NCBI RefSeq assembly: GCF_001294335.1
Contig: NZ_LGKG01000150.1
Span: 16,118-80,117 of the forward strand
Direction: 5' to 3'
Origin: Streptomyces chattanoogensis
GTDB taxonomy: Bacteria > Actinomycetota > Actinomycetes > Streptomycetales > Streptomycetaceae
DNA: 64,000 nucleotides
A model generated the notes under the pieces. It was given only the letters and a program-made list of their open reading frames with translations, was not told the origin of the DNA and searched no databases. Below, piece by piece: positions 57,025-64,000 of the stretch (position 1 is its first letter; the number at the start of each line of letters is the position of its first letter). The position numbers and the translations under genes are program-made.

Positions 57025-57951
57025 ATGTCGGCCAGTCGCTACACCTATCTCGGGCCCGCGGGCACGTTCACCGAGGCCGCCCTGCGCACGCTCCCGGAGG
57101 CCGCGACGCGCGAGCTGGTGCCGATGGTGTCGGTGCCCGCCGCCCTGGACGCGGTGCGCGGCGGTGAGGCGGCCGCGGCGCTGGTGCCGATCGAGAACTC
57201 CGTCGAGGGCGGGGTGACCACCACGCTCGACGAGCTGGCCGCCGGCGAACCGCTGATGATCTACCGCGAGGTGCTGCTGCCGATCTCCTTCGCGCTGCTG
57301 GTGCGCCCCGGTACGGCGCTGACCGATGTGAAGACGGTGACCGGGCACCCGGTCGCCCAGCCGCAGGTCCGCAAGTGGCTGGCGGACCGACTGCCGGAAT
57401 CCGTATGGGAGTCGGCGGCCTCCAACGCCGACGGCGCACGGCTGGTGCAGGAGGGGCGGTACGACGGCGCGTTCGCGGGCGAGTTCGCGGCGGCGACGTA
57501 CGGGCTCGAGCCGCTGGTCACCGGCATCCACGACGCGCAGAACGCCGCCACCCGCTTCGTCCTGGTCGGCCGTCCGGCCCGGCCCGCGGCACCCACCGGC
57601 GCGGACAAGACCTCGGTGGTGCTGTGGCTGGCCGAGGACCACCCCGGTGCGCTGCTGGAACTGCTCCAGGAGTACGCGGTGCGCGGCGTCAGCATGATGC
57701 GGATCGAGTCCCGGCCGACCGGCGAGGGCATCGGCCGCTACTGCTTCTCGGTGGACTGCGAGGGCCATATCGCCGACCGCCGGGTCGGCGATGTCCTGAT
57801 GGGGCTCAGGCGGGTCTGCCGCGATGTGCGGTTCCTCGGCTCCTATCCGCGGGCGGACGCCGGCGCGCCGAGCGTACGGCCGACGATGACGGACTCTGCA
57901 TTCACCGAGGCGTCGGACTGGCTGGCGCGCTGCCTGGACGGGCGCAGCTGA
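57025..57951 (+). CDS. pheA: Prephenate dehydratase
   Basis: A 308-residue cytoplasmic enzyme of phenylalanine synthesis, converting prephenate to phenylpyruvate. Catalytic domain (1-190): YTYLGPAGTFTEAALRTLPE, LVPIENSVEGGVTTTLDELA and the TRF motif in NAATRFVLVG. The regulatory ACT domain (about 205-285) has LWLAEDHPGALLELL and SMMRIESRPT, the ESRP phenylalanine-binding motif. No chorismate mutase part, as usual in actinobacteria. GAGGAG is eight bases before ATG 57025. It stands alone, followed by a long non-coding region. Confidence 0.95.
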   Translation: MSASRYTYLGPAGTFTEAALRTLPEAATRELVPMVSVPAALDAVRGGEAAAALVPIENSVEGGVTTTLDELAAGEPLMIYREVLLPISFALLVRPGTALTDVKTVTGHPVAQPQVRKWLADRLPESVWESAASNADGARLVQEGRYDGAFAGEFAAATYGLEPLVTGIHDAQNAATRFVLVGRPARPAAPTGADKTSVVLWLAEDHPGALLELLQEYAVRGVSMMRIESRPTGEGIGRYCFSVDCEGHIADRRVGDVLMGLRRVCRDVRFLGSYPRADAGAPSVRPTMTDSAFTEASDWLARCLDGRS

Positions 57952-58019
57952 AGATCCGGAGTTCCGCCCTCCGGAACTCCGTCCTCCCGTCGCAACTCCG
58001 CTGAACAGCCGGTTTTCCA

Positions 58020-58361
58020 CTGTCCACAAAGTTATCCACAGGGTCGGTTCTCGACCTGTGGGTAAGTCGACACGGAACGCCGCGCGATTCGGGCAGAGTC
58101 GACAAATCCCTCTACCGATCTCACGGCATTCCACAGCGCTCCACACCCCGGCACAGCACCCCAACTCCGGCCGCGTCAGCACAATTCGCGAGATCAATCC
58201 TTTAGAGCGAGGCAATCCCACACGAAAGAGCGTGAGAAGCGGGTTTGGATGAAGAATCCATAGCCGAACATTCCGGGACCGGAATGATCACCTCCGACTT
58301 CCACAGATCTCACACACAGCCTGTGGATAAAGGCCTTCGAGCCCCCAGCCCCTGTGGACAA
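58020..58361. promoter_or_regulatory. DnaA-box cluster in the pheA-serS intergenic region
   Basis: Within the 544-base gap (57952-58495): TTATCCACA at 58032-58040, its complement at 58322-58330, TTGTCCACA (complement) at 58353-58361, plus one-mismatch boxes CTGTCCACA at 58020-58028 and TTACCCACA (complement) at 58057-58065. The first group points right, the last group left. The region is richer in A+T than its surroundings. No coding frame was supported here. Confidence 0.75.
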
Positions 58362-58495
58362 ACGCAATGGGAAGTAATTGCGCGAGGGTCCCGGGTGCAC
58401 ATTCCGGCATGGAATAAACAACCCAAAACGGACAAATTGCAACACGGATCAATATCACGTCGAGGCGCCGGGCAGAGCCCCGGTAGCCTGGTGGG

Positions 58496-59785
58496 GTGAT
58501 TGACCTTCGCCTGCTCCGTGAGGACCCCGACCGTGTGCGCGCGTCCCAGCGCGCCCGTGGAGAGGACGTCGCCCTTGTCGACGCGCTTCTCTCCGCCGAC
58601 GAGCGGCGCAGGTCGTCCGGCGTCCGCTTCGACGAGCTGCGCGCCGAGCAGAAGGCGCTCGGCAAGCTCATCCCCAAGGCCACCGGCGACGAAAAGGCCG
58701 TGCTGCTGAAGAAGGCCGGCGAGCTGGCCGCCGCCGTCAAGGCCGCCGACGCCGCGCAGGACGAGGCCAAGGAAGAGACCCAGCAGCTGCTGCGCAAGCT
58801 CGGCAACCTCGTCCACCCGGACGTCCCCGTGGGCGGCGAGGAGGACTTCGCGGTCCTCGAGACCCACGGCACCATCCGCGACTTCGCCGCCGAGGGCTTC
58901 GAGCCCAAGGACCACCTGGAGATCGGCGAGCTGCTCGGCGCGATCGACGTCGAGCGCGGCGCCAAGGTCTCCGGCTCGCGCTTCTACTACCTGACGGGCA
59001 TCGGCGCGCTGCTGGAGCTCGCGCTGGTCAACGCCGCCATCGCGCAGGCCACCGAGGCCGGTTTCGTACCGATGCTCACCCCGGCACTGGTGCGTCCCCA
59101 GGCCATGGAGGGCACCGGCTTCCTCGGCCAGGCCGCCGAGAACGTCTACCACCTGGAGAAGGACGACTACTACCTGGTCGGCACCTCCGAGGTCCCGCTC
59201 GCCGGCTACCACATGGACGAGATCCTCGACGCCGCCAAGCTCCCGCTGCGCTACGCCGGCTTCTCGCCGTGCTTCCGCCGCGAGGCCGGTACGTACGGCA
59301 AGGACACCCGCGGCATCTTCCGGGTCCACCAGTTCGACAAGGTGGAGATGTTCTCCTACGTCGCCCCGGAGGACGCCCAGGCCGAGCACCAGCGGCTGCT
59401 GGACTGGGAGAAGCAGTGGCTGAACTCCCTGGAGCTGCCGTTCCAGGTGATCGATGTCGCCACCGGTGACCTCGGCGCCTCGGCCTCCCGCAAGTTCGAC
59501 TGCGAGGCGTGGATCCCGACCCAGGGCAAGTACCGCGAGCTGACCTCCGCCTCCAACTGCGACGAGTTCCAGGCGCGGCGGCTGTCGATCCGGGTGCGCG
59601 ACACCGAGGACGGCAAGTCGAAGGTGCGGCCGCTGGCAACGCTGAACGGCACGCTGTGCGCCGTACCGCGCACCATCGTGGCGATCTTCGAGAACCACCA
59701 GCAGCCGGACGGTTCGGTCCGTGTCCCCGAGGTGCTCCGCCCCTACCTGGGCGGCCGCGAGTTCCTCGAGCCCGTCGCCCGGTGA
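58496..59785 (+). CDS. serS: Seryl-tRNA synthetase
   Basis: A 429-residue class II aminoacyl-tRNA synthetase charging tRNA-Ser (including the UGA isoacceptor in this window). N-terminal coiled-coil arm at about 30-110 ([20 protein letters not shown]); motif 1 near [20 protein letters not shown], motif 2 [20 protein letters not shown] followed by [12 protein letters not shown], motif 3 [23 protein letters not shown] at 58496; upstream GGTGGG is a modest ribosome binding site. Its stop overlaps the GTG of the HAD phosphatase gene, so the two are coupled. Confidence 0.96.
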   Translation: MIDLRLLREDPDRVRASQRARGEDVALVDALLSADERRRSSGVRFDELRAEQKALGKLIPKATGDEKAVLLKKAGELAAAVKAADAAQDEAKEETQQLLRKLGNLVHPDVPVGGEEDFAVLETHGTIRDFAAEGFEPKDHLEIGELLGAIDVERGAKVSGSRFYYLTGIGALLELALVNAAIAQATEAGFVPMLTPALVRPQAMEGTGFLGQAAENVYHLEKDDYYLVGTSEVPLAGYHMDEILDAAKLPLRYAGFSPCFRREAGTYGKDTRGIFRVHQFDKVEMFSYVAPEDAQAEHQRLLDWEKQWLNSLELPFQVIDVATGDLGASASRKFDCEAWIPTQGKYRELTSASNCDEFQARRLSIRVRDTEDGKSKVRPLATLNGTLCAVPRTIVAIFENHQQPDGSVRVPEVLRPYLGGREFLEPVAR

Positions 59786-60594
59786 GCGCGCCTGCTCCGT
59801 CCTACAAGCTCATCGCGACGGATCTCGACGGGACGCTGCTGCGCCACGACGGATCCGTCTCCGAGCGCACCCGTGCGGCGCTCGCCGCGGCCACCGCGGC
59901 GGGCGCGGCGCATATCGTCGTCACCGGCCGCTCGGTGCCCTGGACCCGGCACATCCTCGACGCCCTGGACTACCAGGGGCTCGCGGTGTGCGGGCAGGGC
60001 GCGCAGCTCTACCACGCCGGCGAACACCGGCTGCTGACGTCCGTGACGCTCGACCGGCAGCTGGCCGGCCTGGCACTGTCCAAGATCGAGGCGGAGACCG
60101 GTCCGCTGCATCTGGCGGCCAGCCGGGACGGCCTGGAGGGCGAAGTGCTGGTCGGCCCCGGCTACCGCGTCCAGGAAGGCCCGCTGCCCAACGTCATGAT
60201 CGACGAGCCGGCCGAGCTGTGGACGGCCCCGCTCAACAAGGTCTACATCCAGCACCCCACCCTCGACGACGACTCCCTGGCACGGATCGCCCGCGCCGCC
60301 GCCGGGGACCTGGTGGGCGTGATGGTCTCCGGGCACGGCATCGTCGAACTGCTGCCGCTGGGCCTGACCAAGGCCACCGGCCTGTCCCTGGCCGCCCGCC
60401 GCCTGGGCGCCAAGGCCGCCGACACCCTCGCCTTCGGCGATATGCCCAACGACATAGCGATGTTCGCCTGGTCCGCGCGCGGTGTGGCGATGGGCAACGC
60501 CCATGACGAGCTGAAGGCCGTCGCGGACGAGGTCACCGCCTCCAACGAGGAGGACGGGATCGCGGTCGTGCTGGAGCGGCTCTACCTCTCCTGA
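59782..60594 (+). CDS. HAD-superfamily (Cof-type) phosphatase
   Basis: A 270-residue cytoplasmic phosphatase of the Cof/SupH subgroup. Motif [12 protein letters not shown] with nucleophile Asp, motif [11 protein letters not shown] with Thr, motif III Lys in KATGLSL, motif [14 protein letters not shown]. The large C2-type cap lies between motifs II and III. Such enzymes act on sugar phosphates, FMN or similar small substrates; the specific one is unknown. GTG at 59782 overlaps the serS stop. Its 3' end overlaps a convergent gene by 13 bases. Confidence 0.9.
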   Translation: MSAPAPSYKLIATDLDGTLLRHDGSVSERTRAALAAATAAGAAHIVVTGRSVPWTRHILDALDYQGLAVCGQGAQLYHAGEHRLLTSVTLDRQLAGLALSKIEAETGPLHLAASRDGLEGEVLVGPGYRVQEGPLPNVMIDEPAELWTAPLNKVYIQHPTLDDDSLARIARAAAGDLVGVMVSGHGIVELLPLGLTKATGLSLAARRLGAKAADTLAFGDMPNDIAMFAWSARGVAMGNAHDELKAVADEVTASNEEDGIAVVLERLYLS

Positions 60595-61358
60595 GGGCCT
60601 TCCCGGGGCATGTCCCGGGGCGCCTCCCGGGGCATCCCCCGGGGGCCGCTCCGGTCGGGGGGCCGGGCCTCGTCCCCGTCCCCGCCGTCCTCGTCCGGCA
60701 CCGCTCGCCCCGCCGGCGTCAGCGGCCAGGCCACCAGTCCCAGGACCAGGGCGATGGCATGCCCGAAGTCGGTGAAGGTCGCCCCGGTCAGCAGCGGGAC
60801 GCCGAAGAACAGCAGCACGCCGAGCAGCCAGCCGTAGCACCAGGGCGGCCGCAGCCGGTACGTCAGCACACCGGCGGCGGCCGCCAGCCCGTAGGAGACC
60901 CCGATGTCCACGACATGGGTCATCGAGCGCGGCAGCCGGTGGCCCTCGATGGCCAGCAGGACCAGTTCCTGGCTGGCGAGCGTGGCGGCGCAGTGCGCCG
61001 CGCCGACGATCAGCAGCCAGCGCCAGGTGCCCAGCCAGCGCTCGACGTTGGCGTGCAGCAGCTCGAACATCGCCACGTACAGCAGGAACGACTCCGGGCG
61101 CTCGATCCAGAAGCCGCTGATCAGCAGCGAGGGGAGCGGATGCTCGTTCAGCTCGTGGATGTTGCTGCTGGTGCGGTGGAGGAGGAACTGCTCCAGGCCC
61201 TCGGAGGCGGAGGCGATCACCAGGCTGGTGATGCCGATGATCAGCAGCCAGATGTGGGTGCCGGGGGCGCTGCGTACCCAGGCCAGCGCCCAGGCCGCCG
61301 ACCGGCGGAGCGGCCGGGCGGGCCACCGCGGACGTCGTCCGGGAAGCACGGGCTTCAT
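60582..61358 (-). CDS. Rhomboid-like membrane protein
   Basis: A 258-residue membrane protein with about six helices (HIWLLIIGITSLVIASASEG, FLLYVAMFELLHANVERWLG, WLLIVGAAHCAATLASQELV, then IGVSYGLAAAAGVLTY). The ELLHANVERW loop and the Ser/His positions (GVSYG, FGHAIAL) recall rhomboid proteases, but the strict G-x-S-G motif is replaced by VSYG, so activity is uncertain. The C-terminal 35 residues are Arg/Pro/Glu repeats ([13 protein letters not shown]). ATG 61358 overlaps the stop of the Lrp-type gene (ATGA). Confidence 0.7.
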   Translation of the reverse strand: MKPVLPGRRPRWPARPLRRSAAWALAWVRSAPGTHIWLLIIGITSLVIASASEGLEQFLLHRTSSNIHELNEHPLPSLLISGFWIERPESFLLYVAMFELLHANVERWLGTWRWLLIVGAAHCAATLASQELVLLAIEGHRLPRSMTHVVDIGVSYGLAAAAGVLTYRLRPPWCYGWLLGVLLFFGVPLLTGATFTDFGHAIALVLGLVAWPLTPAGRAVPDEDGGDGDEARPPDRSGPRGMPREAPRDMPREGPQER

Positions 61359-62419
61359 CGGCGCCGCCTTGCCGCGGCCGGTCCGGCGGCCGGAAACGGC
61401 CCCGCGCCCTTGATGCCCCGCAGCCGCGGCGCGCTCTCCATCGTCCGTACGCCGGGCAGCGCCGCGACCCGCGTCGTCAGATACGTGTAGAGCGCGCCCA
61501 CGTCCTCGCACAGCACGGACGCGAAGAGATTGTGCGGCCCGGTGGTGGCGCAGGCGAAGGCGACCTCCGGGTGGGCCGCCAACGCCTCGCCGGTGGCGGC
61601 CAGTTCGGCGGGACCGACCGACAGCCACAGGGCGACCATCACGCCGTACCCGAAGAGCCGCAGGTCGTAGTCGACGTCGTAGTACAGGACGCCGTCCGCG
61701 CGCAGTTCGGCGAGGCGGCGGCGGACGGTGGTGGGCGACCAGCCGGTGGCGGCGGCCAGTTCGGCCAGAGGGGCACGGCCGTCGCGGCCGAGCACGTCGA
61801 AGAGCCGGCGGTCGGCATCGGTGAGCGCTGCGGGGGCGGCGGCCGGGGCCGGTAACGGGGCCGGTGGTGGCGGGCTCAGCCGGGCGATCTGCTCGTCGCT
61901 CAGCGCGCCCGACTTGTTGACCAGGCCCTGCGGGCCGCCGAAGAACTCATGCAGCAGACAGTGCGCGGTGATGCCGACGACGCTGGGCGTCCGGGGCAGC
62001 TTCTGCAACAACCGCGGGCCCGTCCCCGCACCAGGTGAGGGAACATCGCTGTGCTCGCTGCTCGCCGTGCGGCAGACGGCGCCGATCTCCGTACCGCCGG
62101 ACATCAGGCTCACCCAGGCGGTGTCGGACCGGCGCGCCATCGCCTCGGCGACCGGCATCGCGGCATCCGGCGCGCACTGCACCCGTACCAGCCATTCGGC
62201 CTCGCCCAGCGCCCGCGCATCGGCCAGCCCCAGCACCCGCAGCGCCCCGGTCCCGCGGTGCCGGGTGTAGCGGCGGGCGACGGTCTGGTCGGAGACGCCG
62301 AGCACGGCGGCGATACGGCTGAAGGGTGCCCGGCCGTCCAGCTGGAGGGCGTGGATGAGCTGCCGGTCGAGGGCATCGAACCCGGCGGCGGGACCGACGG
62401 CCTTCGTGTCGGTTTTCAC
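61355..62419 (-). CDS. Lrp/AsnC-family regulator with two HTH-sensor units
   Basis: A 354-residue regulator, about twice the usual Lrp size. Unit one: HTH at about 14-60 (FDALDRQLIHALQLDGRAPF, VLGVSDQTVARRYTRHR) and a degenerate ligand part. Unit two: HTH at about 195-245 (LTDADRRLFDVLGRDGRAPL, GWSPTTVRRRLAELRADG) and a RAM-like domain (EVAFACATTGPHNLFASVLC). Such double proteins are common in Streptomyces. It is divergent from the MFS transporter at 62532 and so is its likely regulator; it is coupled to the rhomboid-like gene. Effector unknown. Confidence 0.87.
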   Translation of the reverse strand: MKTDTKAVGPAAGFDALDRQLIHALQLDGRAPFSRIAAVLGVSDQTVARRYTRHRGTGALRVLGLADARALGEAEWLVRVQCAPDAAMPVAEAMARRSDTAWVSLMSGGTEIGAVCRTASSEHSDVPSPGAGTGPRLLQKLPRTPSVVGITAHCLLHEFFGGPQGLVNKSGALSDEQIARLSPPPPAPLPAPAAAPAALTDADRRLFDVLGRDGRAPLAELAAATGWSPTTVRRRLAELRADGVLYYDVDYDLRLFGYGVMVALWLSVGPAELAATGEALAAHPEVAFACATTGPHNLFASVLCEDVGALYTYLTTRVAALPGVRTMESAPRLRGIKGAGPFPAAGPAAARRRR

Positions 62420-62531
62420 CGTTCGAGGCTAGCGCGTGTCGGATTGCGCCGCCGGGAAGGCGGTGGCTGGGAGTACGGGGGCGGCGGACGGAGGGTGGGC
62501 CGGTCCCCGTAGCCGTACCGAAGGAATCCTC

Positions 62532-64000
62532 ATGGGCGCGAGCGCCTCGTCCGGACCCCGCACACAGCACAGCGGGAAGTGGTGGCCCCTGGCCGCCATC
62601 ACCCTCGGCAATTTCCTGCTGCTGATCGACGTCACGATTGTGAACACCGCACTGCCCCGGATAGCCGACGGCCTGGGCGCCTCCTTCACCGCGCAGCAGT
62701 GGGTGCTGGACATCTACGCGCTGGCACTGGCCGCGCTGCTGATGGCGGCGGGCTCGGCCGCGGACCTCTTCGGACGGCGCCGGCTGTACACGGCCGGGCT
62801 GGCCCTCTTCGCGCTCGCCTCGCTGGCCTGCGGGCTGGCCCCCGGCGCGGACGTCCTGATCGCGGCGCGCGCCGTCCAGGGCATCGGCGCGGCGGCGATG
62901 TTCGCCACCAACACCCCGCTGCTGACGGCCGCTTACCAGGGCCGCGACCGCGGTGTGGCGTTCGGCGTCTGGGGCGGTACCAGCGGCGCCGCGGCCGCCA
63001 TCGGCCCCGTGCTCGGCGGGCTGCTCACCGAATACCTGAACTGGCGGGCGATCTTCCTCGTCAATCTGCCGCTGACCGGCATCGCCGTATACCTGACGGC
63101 CCGCCATATCCACGAGTCCCACGGGGACCGCACGGCGCGCATCGACTGGCCGGGTGCCGCGGCCTTCACGGCTGCCGCGGGCGCGCTGACGTACGGGCTG
63201 ATGCGCGGCGGCGAGCGCGGCTGGACGGAGACCGGGACGCTGGTCACGCTCGCGGGCGCGGCGATGGCCCTGCTCGCGTTCCTCGTCGTCGAGCGGCGGG
63301 TCCGGCAGCCCCTGCTGGACCTGCGGCTGCTGCGCCGCCCGTCGTTCGCCGTCCTGATGGCGGCGGCCCTGCTGCTCCAGGCGGCGGCCTTCCCCCATCT
63401 GACGTTCGTGGGGCTGTGGGCGCAGAACGTGCTGGGGCTGAACCCGGTGCAGGCGGGGCTGGCGGCGCTGCCGCTGGCGCTGATGTCCCTGCTGGTCGGT
63501 GCGCTCGGCGGCCGGCTGCTGCAGCGTCTCGCACCCCAACTCCCGGTCGGTATCGGCCTGTTGCTGGTCGGTGCGGGCGGGCTGCTGCACACCGCGCTGC
63601 TCGGTGACGGCGCCGGCTGGGCCACCCTCGTCCCCGGTCTCGCGGTGACCGGACTGGGTGTCGGTGCGGCGATGCCGGTGCTGGTCTCGGCGGCGCTGGG
63701 CGCGGCGCCCCCGCAGCGGGCGGGCATGGCGAGCGGCGCGGTGAACACCTTCCGCCAACTGGGCTTCGCCCTCGGCATCACGGTCCTCGGCACGGTCTTC
63801 GCGGATGCCCTGCACACTCTCGCCCCCGGCGCCCCGCCGTCGGCCGTCCGGGCCGCCTATGTGTCCGGGCTGACGGACATCACGCTGATCTCCGGGCTGG
63901 TGGCGGCCGGCGCCGGGACGCTGGTCCTGACGGTGGTACGGCGGCCGGAGCGGGACGCCGGGGACGGCGACCGGGCCGGGGCGGGTGCGGGGGCGGGGGC
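62532..64000 (+). CDS. MFS transporter of the DHA2 (14-helix) drug-export type, cut by the window end
   Basis: The first 489 residues of a drug/proton antiporter; the stop codon is beyond 64000. Family motifs: LGNFLLLIDVTIVNTALPRI in helix 1 (the D-x-T-I-V-N-x-A-L-P motif of 14-helix exporters), GSAADLFGRRRLYTAGLALF (motif A), RAVQGIGAAAMFATNTPLL (motif B) and WGGTSGAAAAIGPVLGGLL (motif C, which marks exporters). Thirteen or fourteen helices are visible. AAGGA lies six bases before ATG 62532. It is transcribed away from the double Lrp regulator, which probably senses its substrate. The Gly/Ala-rich end may be near the true C-terminus. Confidence 0.9.
   Translation, partial: MGASASSGPRTQHSGKWWPLAAITLGNFLLLIDVTIVNTALPRIADGLGASFTAQQWVLDIYALALAALLMAAGSAADLFGRRRLYTAGLALFALASLACGLAPGADVLIAARAVQGIGAAAMFATNTPLLTAAYQGRDRGVAFGVWGGTSGAAAAIGPVLGGLLTEYLNWRAIFLVNLPLTGIAVYLTARHIHESHGDRTARIDWPGAAAFTAAAGALTYGLMRGGERGWTETGTLVTLAGAAMALLAFLVVERRVRQPLLDLRLLRRPSFAVLMAAALLLQAAAFPHLTFVGLWAQNVLGLNPVQAGLAALPLALMSLLVGALGGRLLQRLAPQLPVGIGLLLVGAGGLLHTALLGDGAGWATLVPGLAVTGLGVGAAMPVLVSAALGAAPPQRAGMASGAVNTFRQLGFALGITVLGTVFADALHTLAPGAPPSAVRAAYVSGLTDITLISGLVAAGAGTLVLTVVRRPERDAGDGDRAGAGAGAG

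Noticed and set aside
57952..58495. The pheA-serS gap as the main chromosomal oriC
   Set aside because: No dnaA, dnaN or rnpA gene is nearby and there are only five DnaA boxes, whereas Streptomyces oriC has many more.

Overview
The window is a piece of a high-GC actinobacterial chromosome, almost certainly Streptomyces or a close relative. The evidence is the strong G/C bias at third codon positions, many GTG starts, RsbW-like and SpoIIE-like regulators, a perfect Streptomyces-type parS site, and a 21.6-kb integrative conjugative element of the AICE (pSAM2-like) class set in a serine tRNA gene. All calls come from reading the sequence; family names are from memory, with no database search.

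Left chromosomal flank (1-5300): a SUKH-like protein, a GNAT acetyltransferase, a tyrosine-phosphatase-like protein, a cysteine-rich DUF6083-like protein, an RDD membrane protein and a YcxB-like membrane protein.

Mobile element (5304-26871): it is bounded by 60-bp direct repeats; the right copy is the 3' part of an intact tRNA-Ser(UGA). From the left it holds an accessory zone (L7/L12-C-terminal-like orphan, AT-richer PD-(D/E)XK-like protein, orphan membrane protein, two oppositely oriented remnants of one recombinase gene, an XRE regulator with a small membrane protein). Next is a leftward operon of XRE/TPR regulator, NUDIX protein, MurB paralogue and a 39-residue protein, then a GntR repressor with a palindromic operator. 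A long rightward transfer operon follows, made of small ATGA-coupled genes: a PycTM-like membrane protein, Spd-like membrane proteins, a WhiB-like protein and the FtsK/TraB-type translocase. It contains four regularly spaced 12-bp repeats that look like the clt transfer locus. A replication module follows (DnaB-N plus DUF3987 protein, then an array of TGCTGACA iterons), and finally xis and int beside attR.

Right chromosomal flank (26900-64000): HtrA-like protease, glycerophosphodiesterase, RsbW-like kinase, DUF5926 protein, Prim-Pol domain protein, SpoIIE-type phosphatase, aminopeptidase P, TetR regulator, an iron-box-preceded membrane protein, a poly-gamma-glutamate-type pgsB-pgsC locus with an NlpC/P60-like protein lacking its cysteine, a cysteine-synthase-like enzyme coupled to an MFS exporter, a copper/heme module (YcnI, SCO1, PCuAC, CopCD, Dyp peroxidase), pheA, a DnaA-box-rich intergenic region, serS, a HAD phosphatase, a rhomboid-like protein with an Lrp regulator, and a divergent MFS transporter cut by the window end. 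The parS site and DnaA boxes suggest this part lies in the origin-proximal core.
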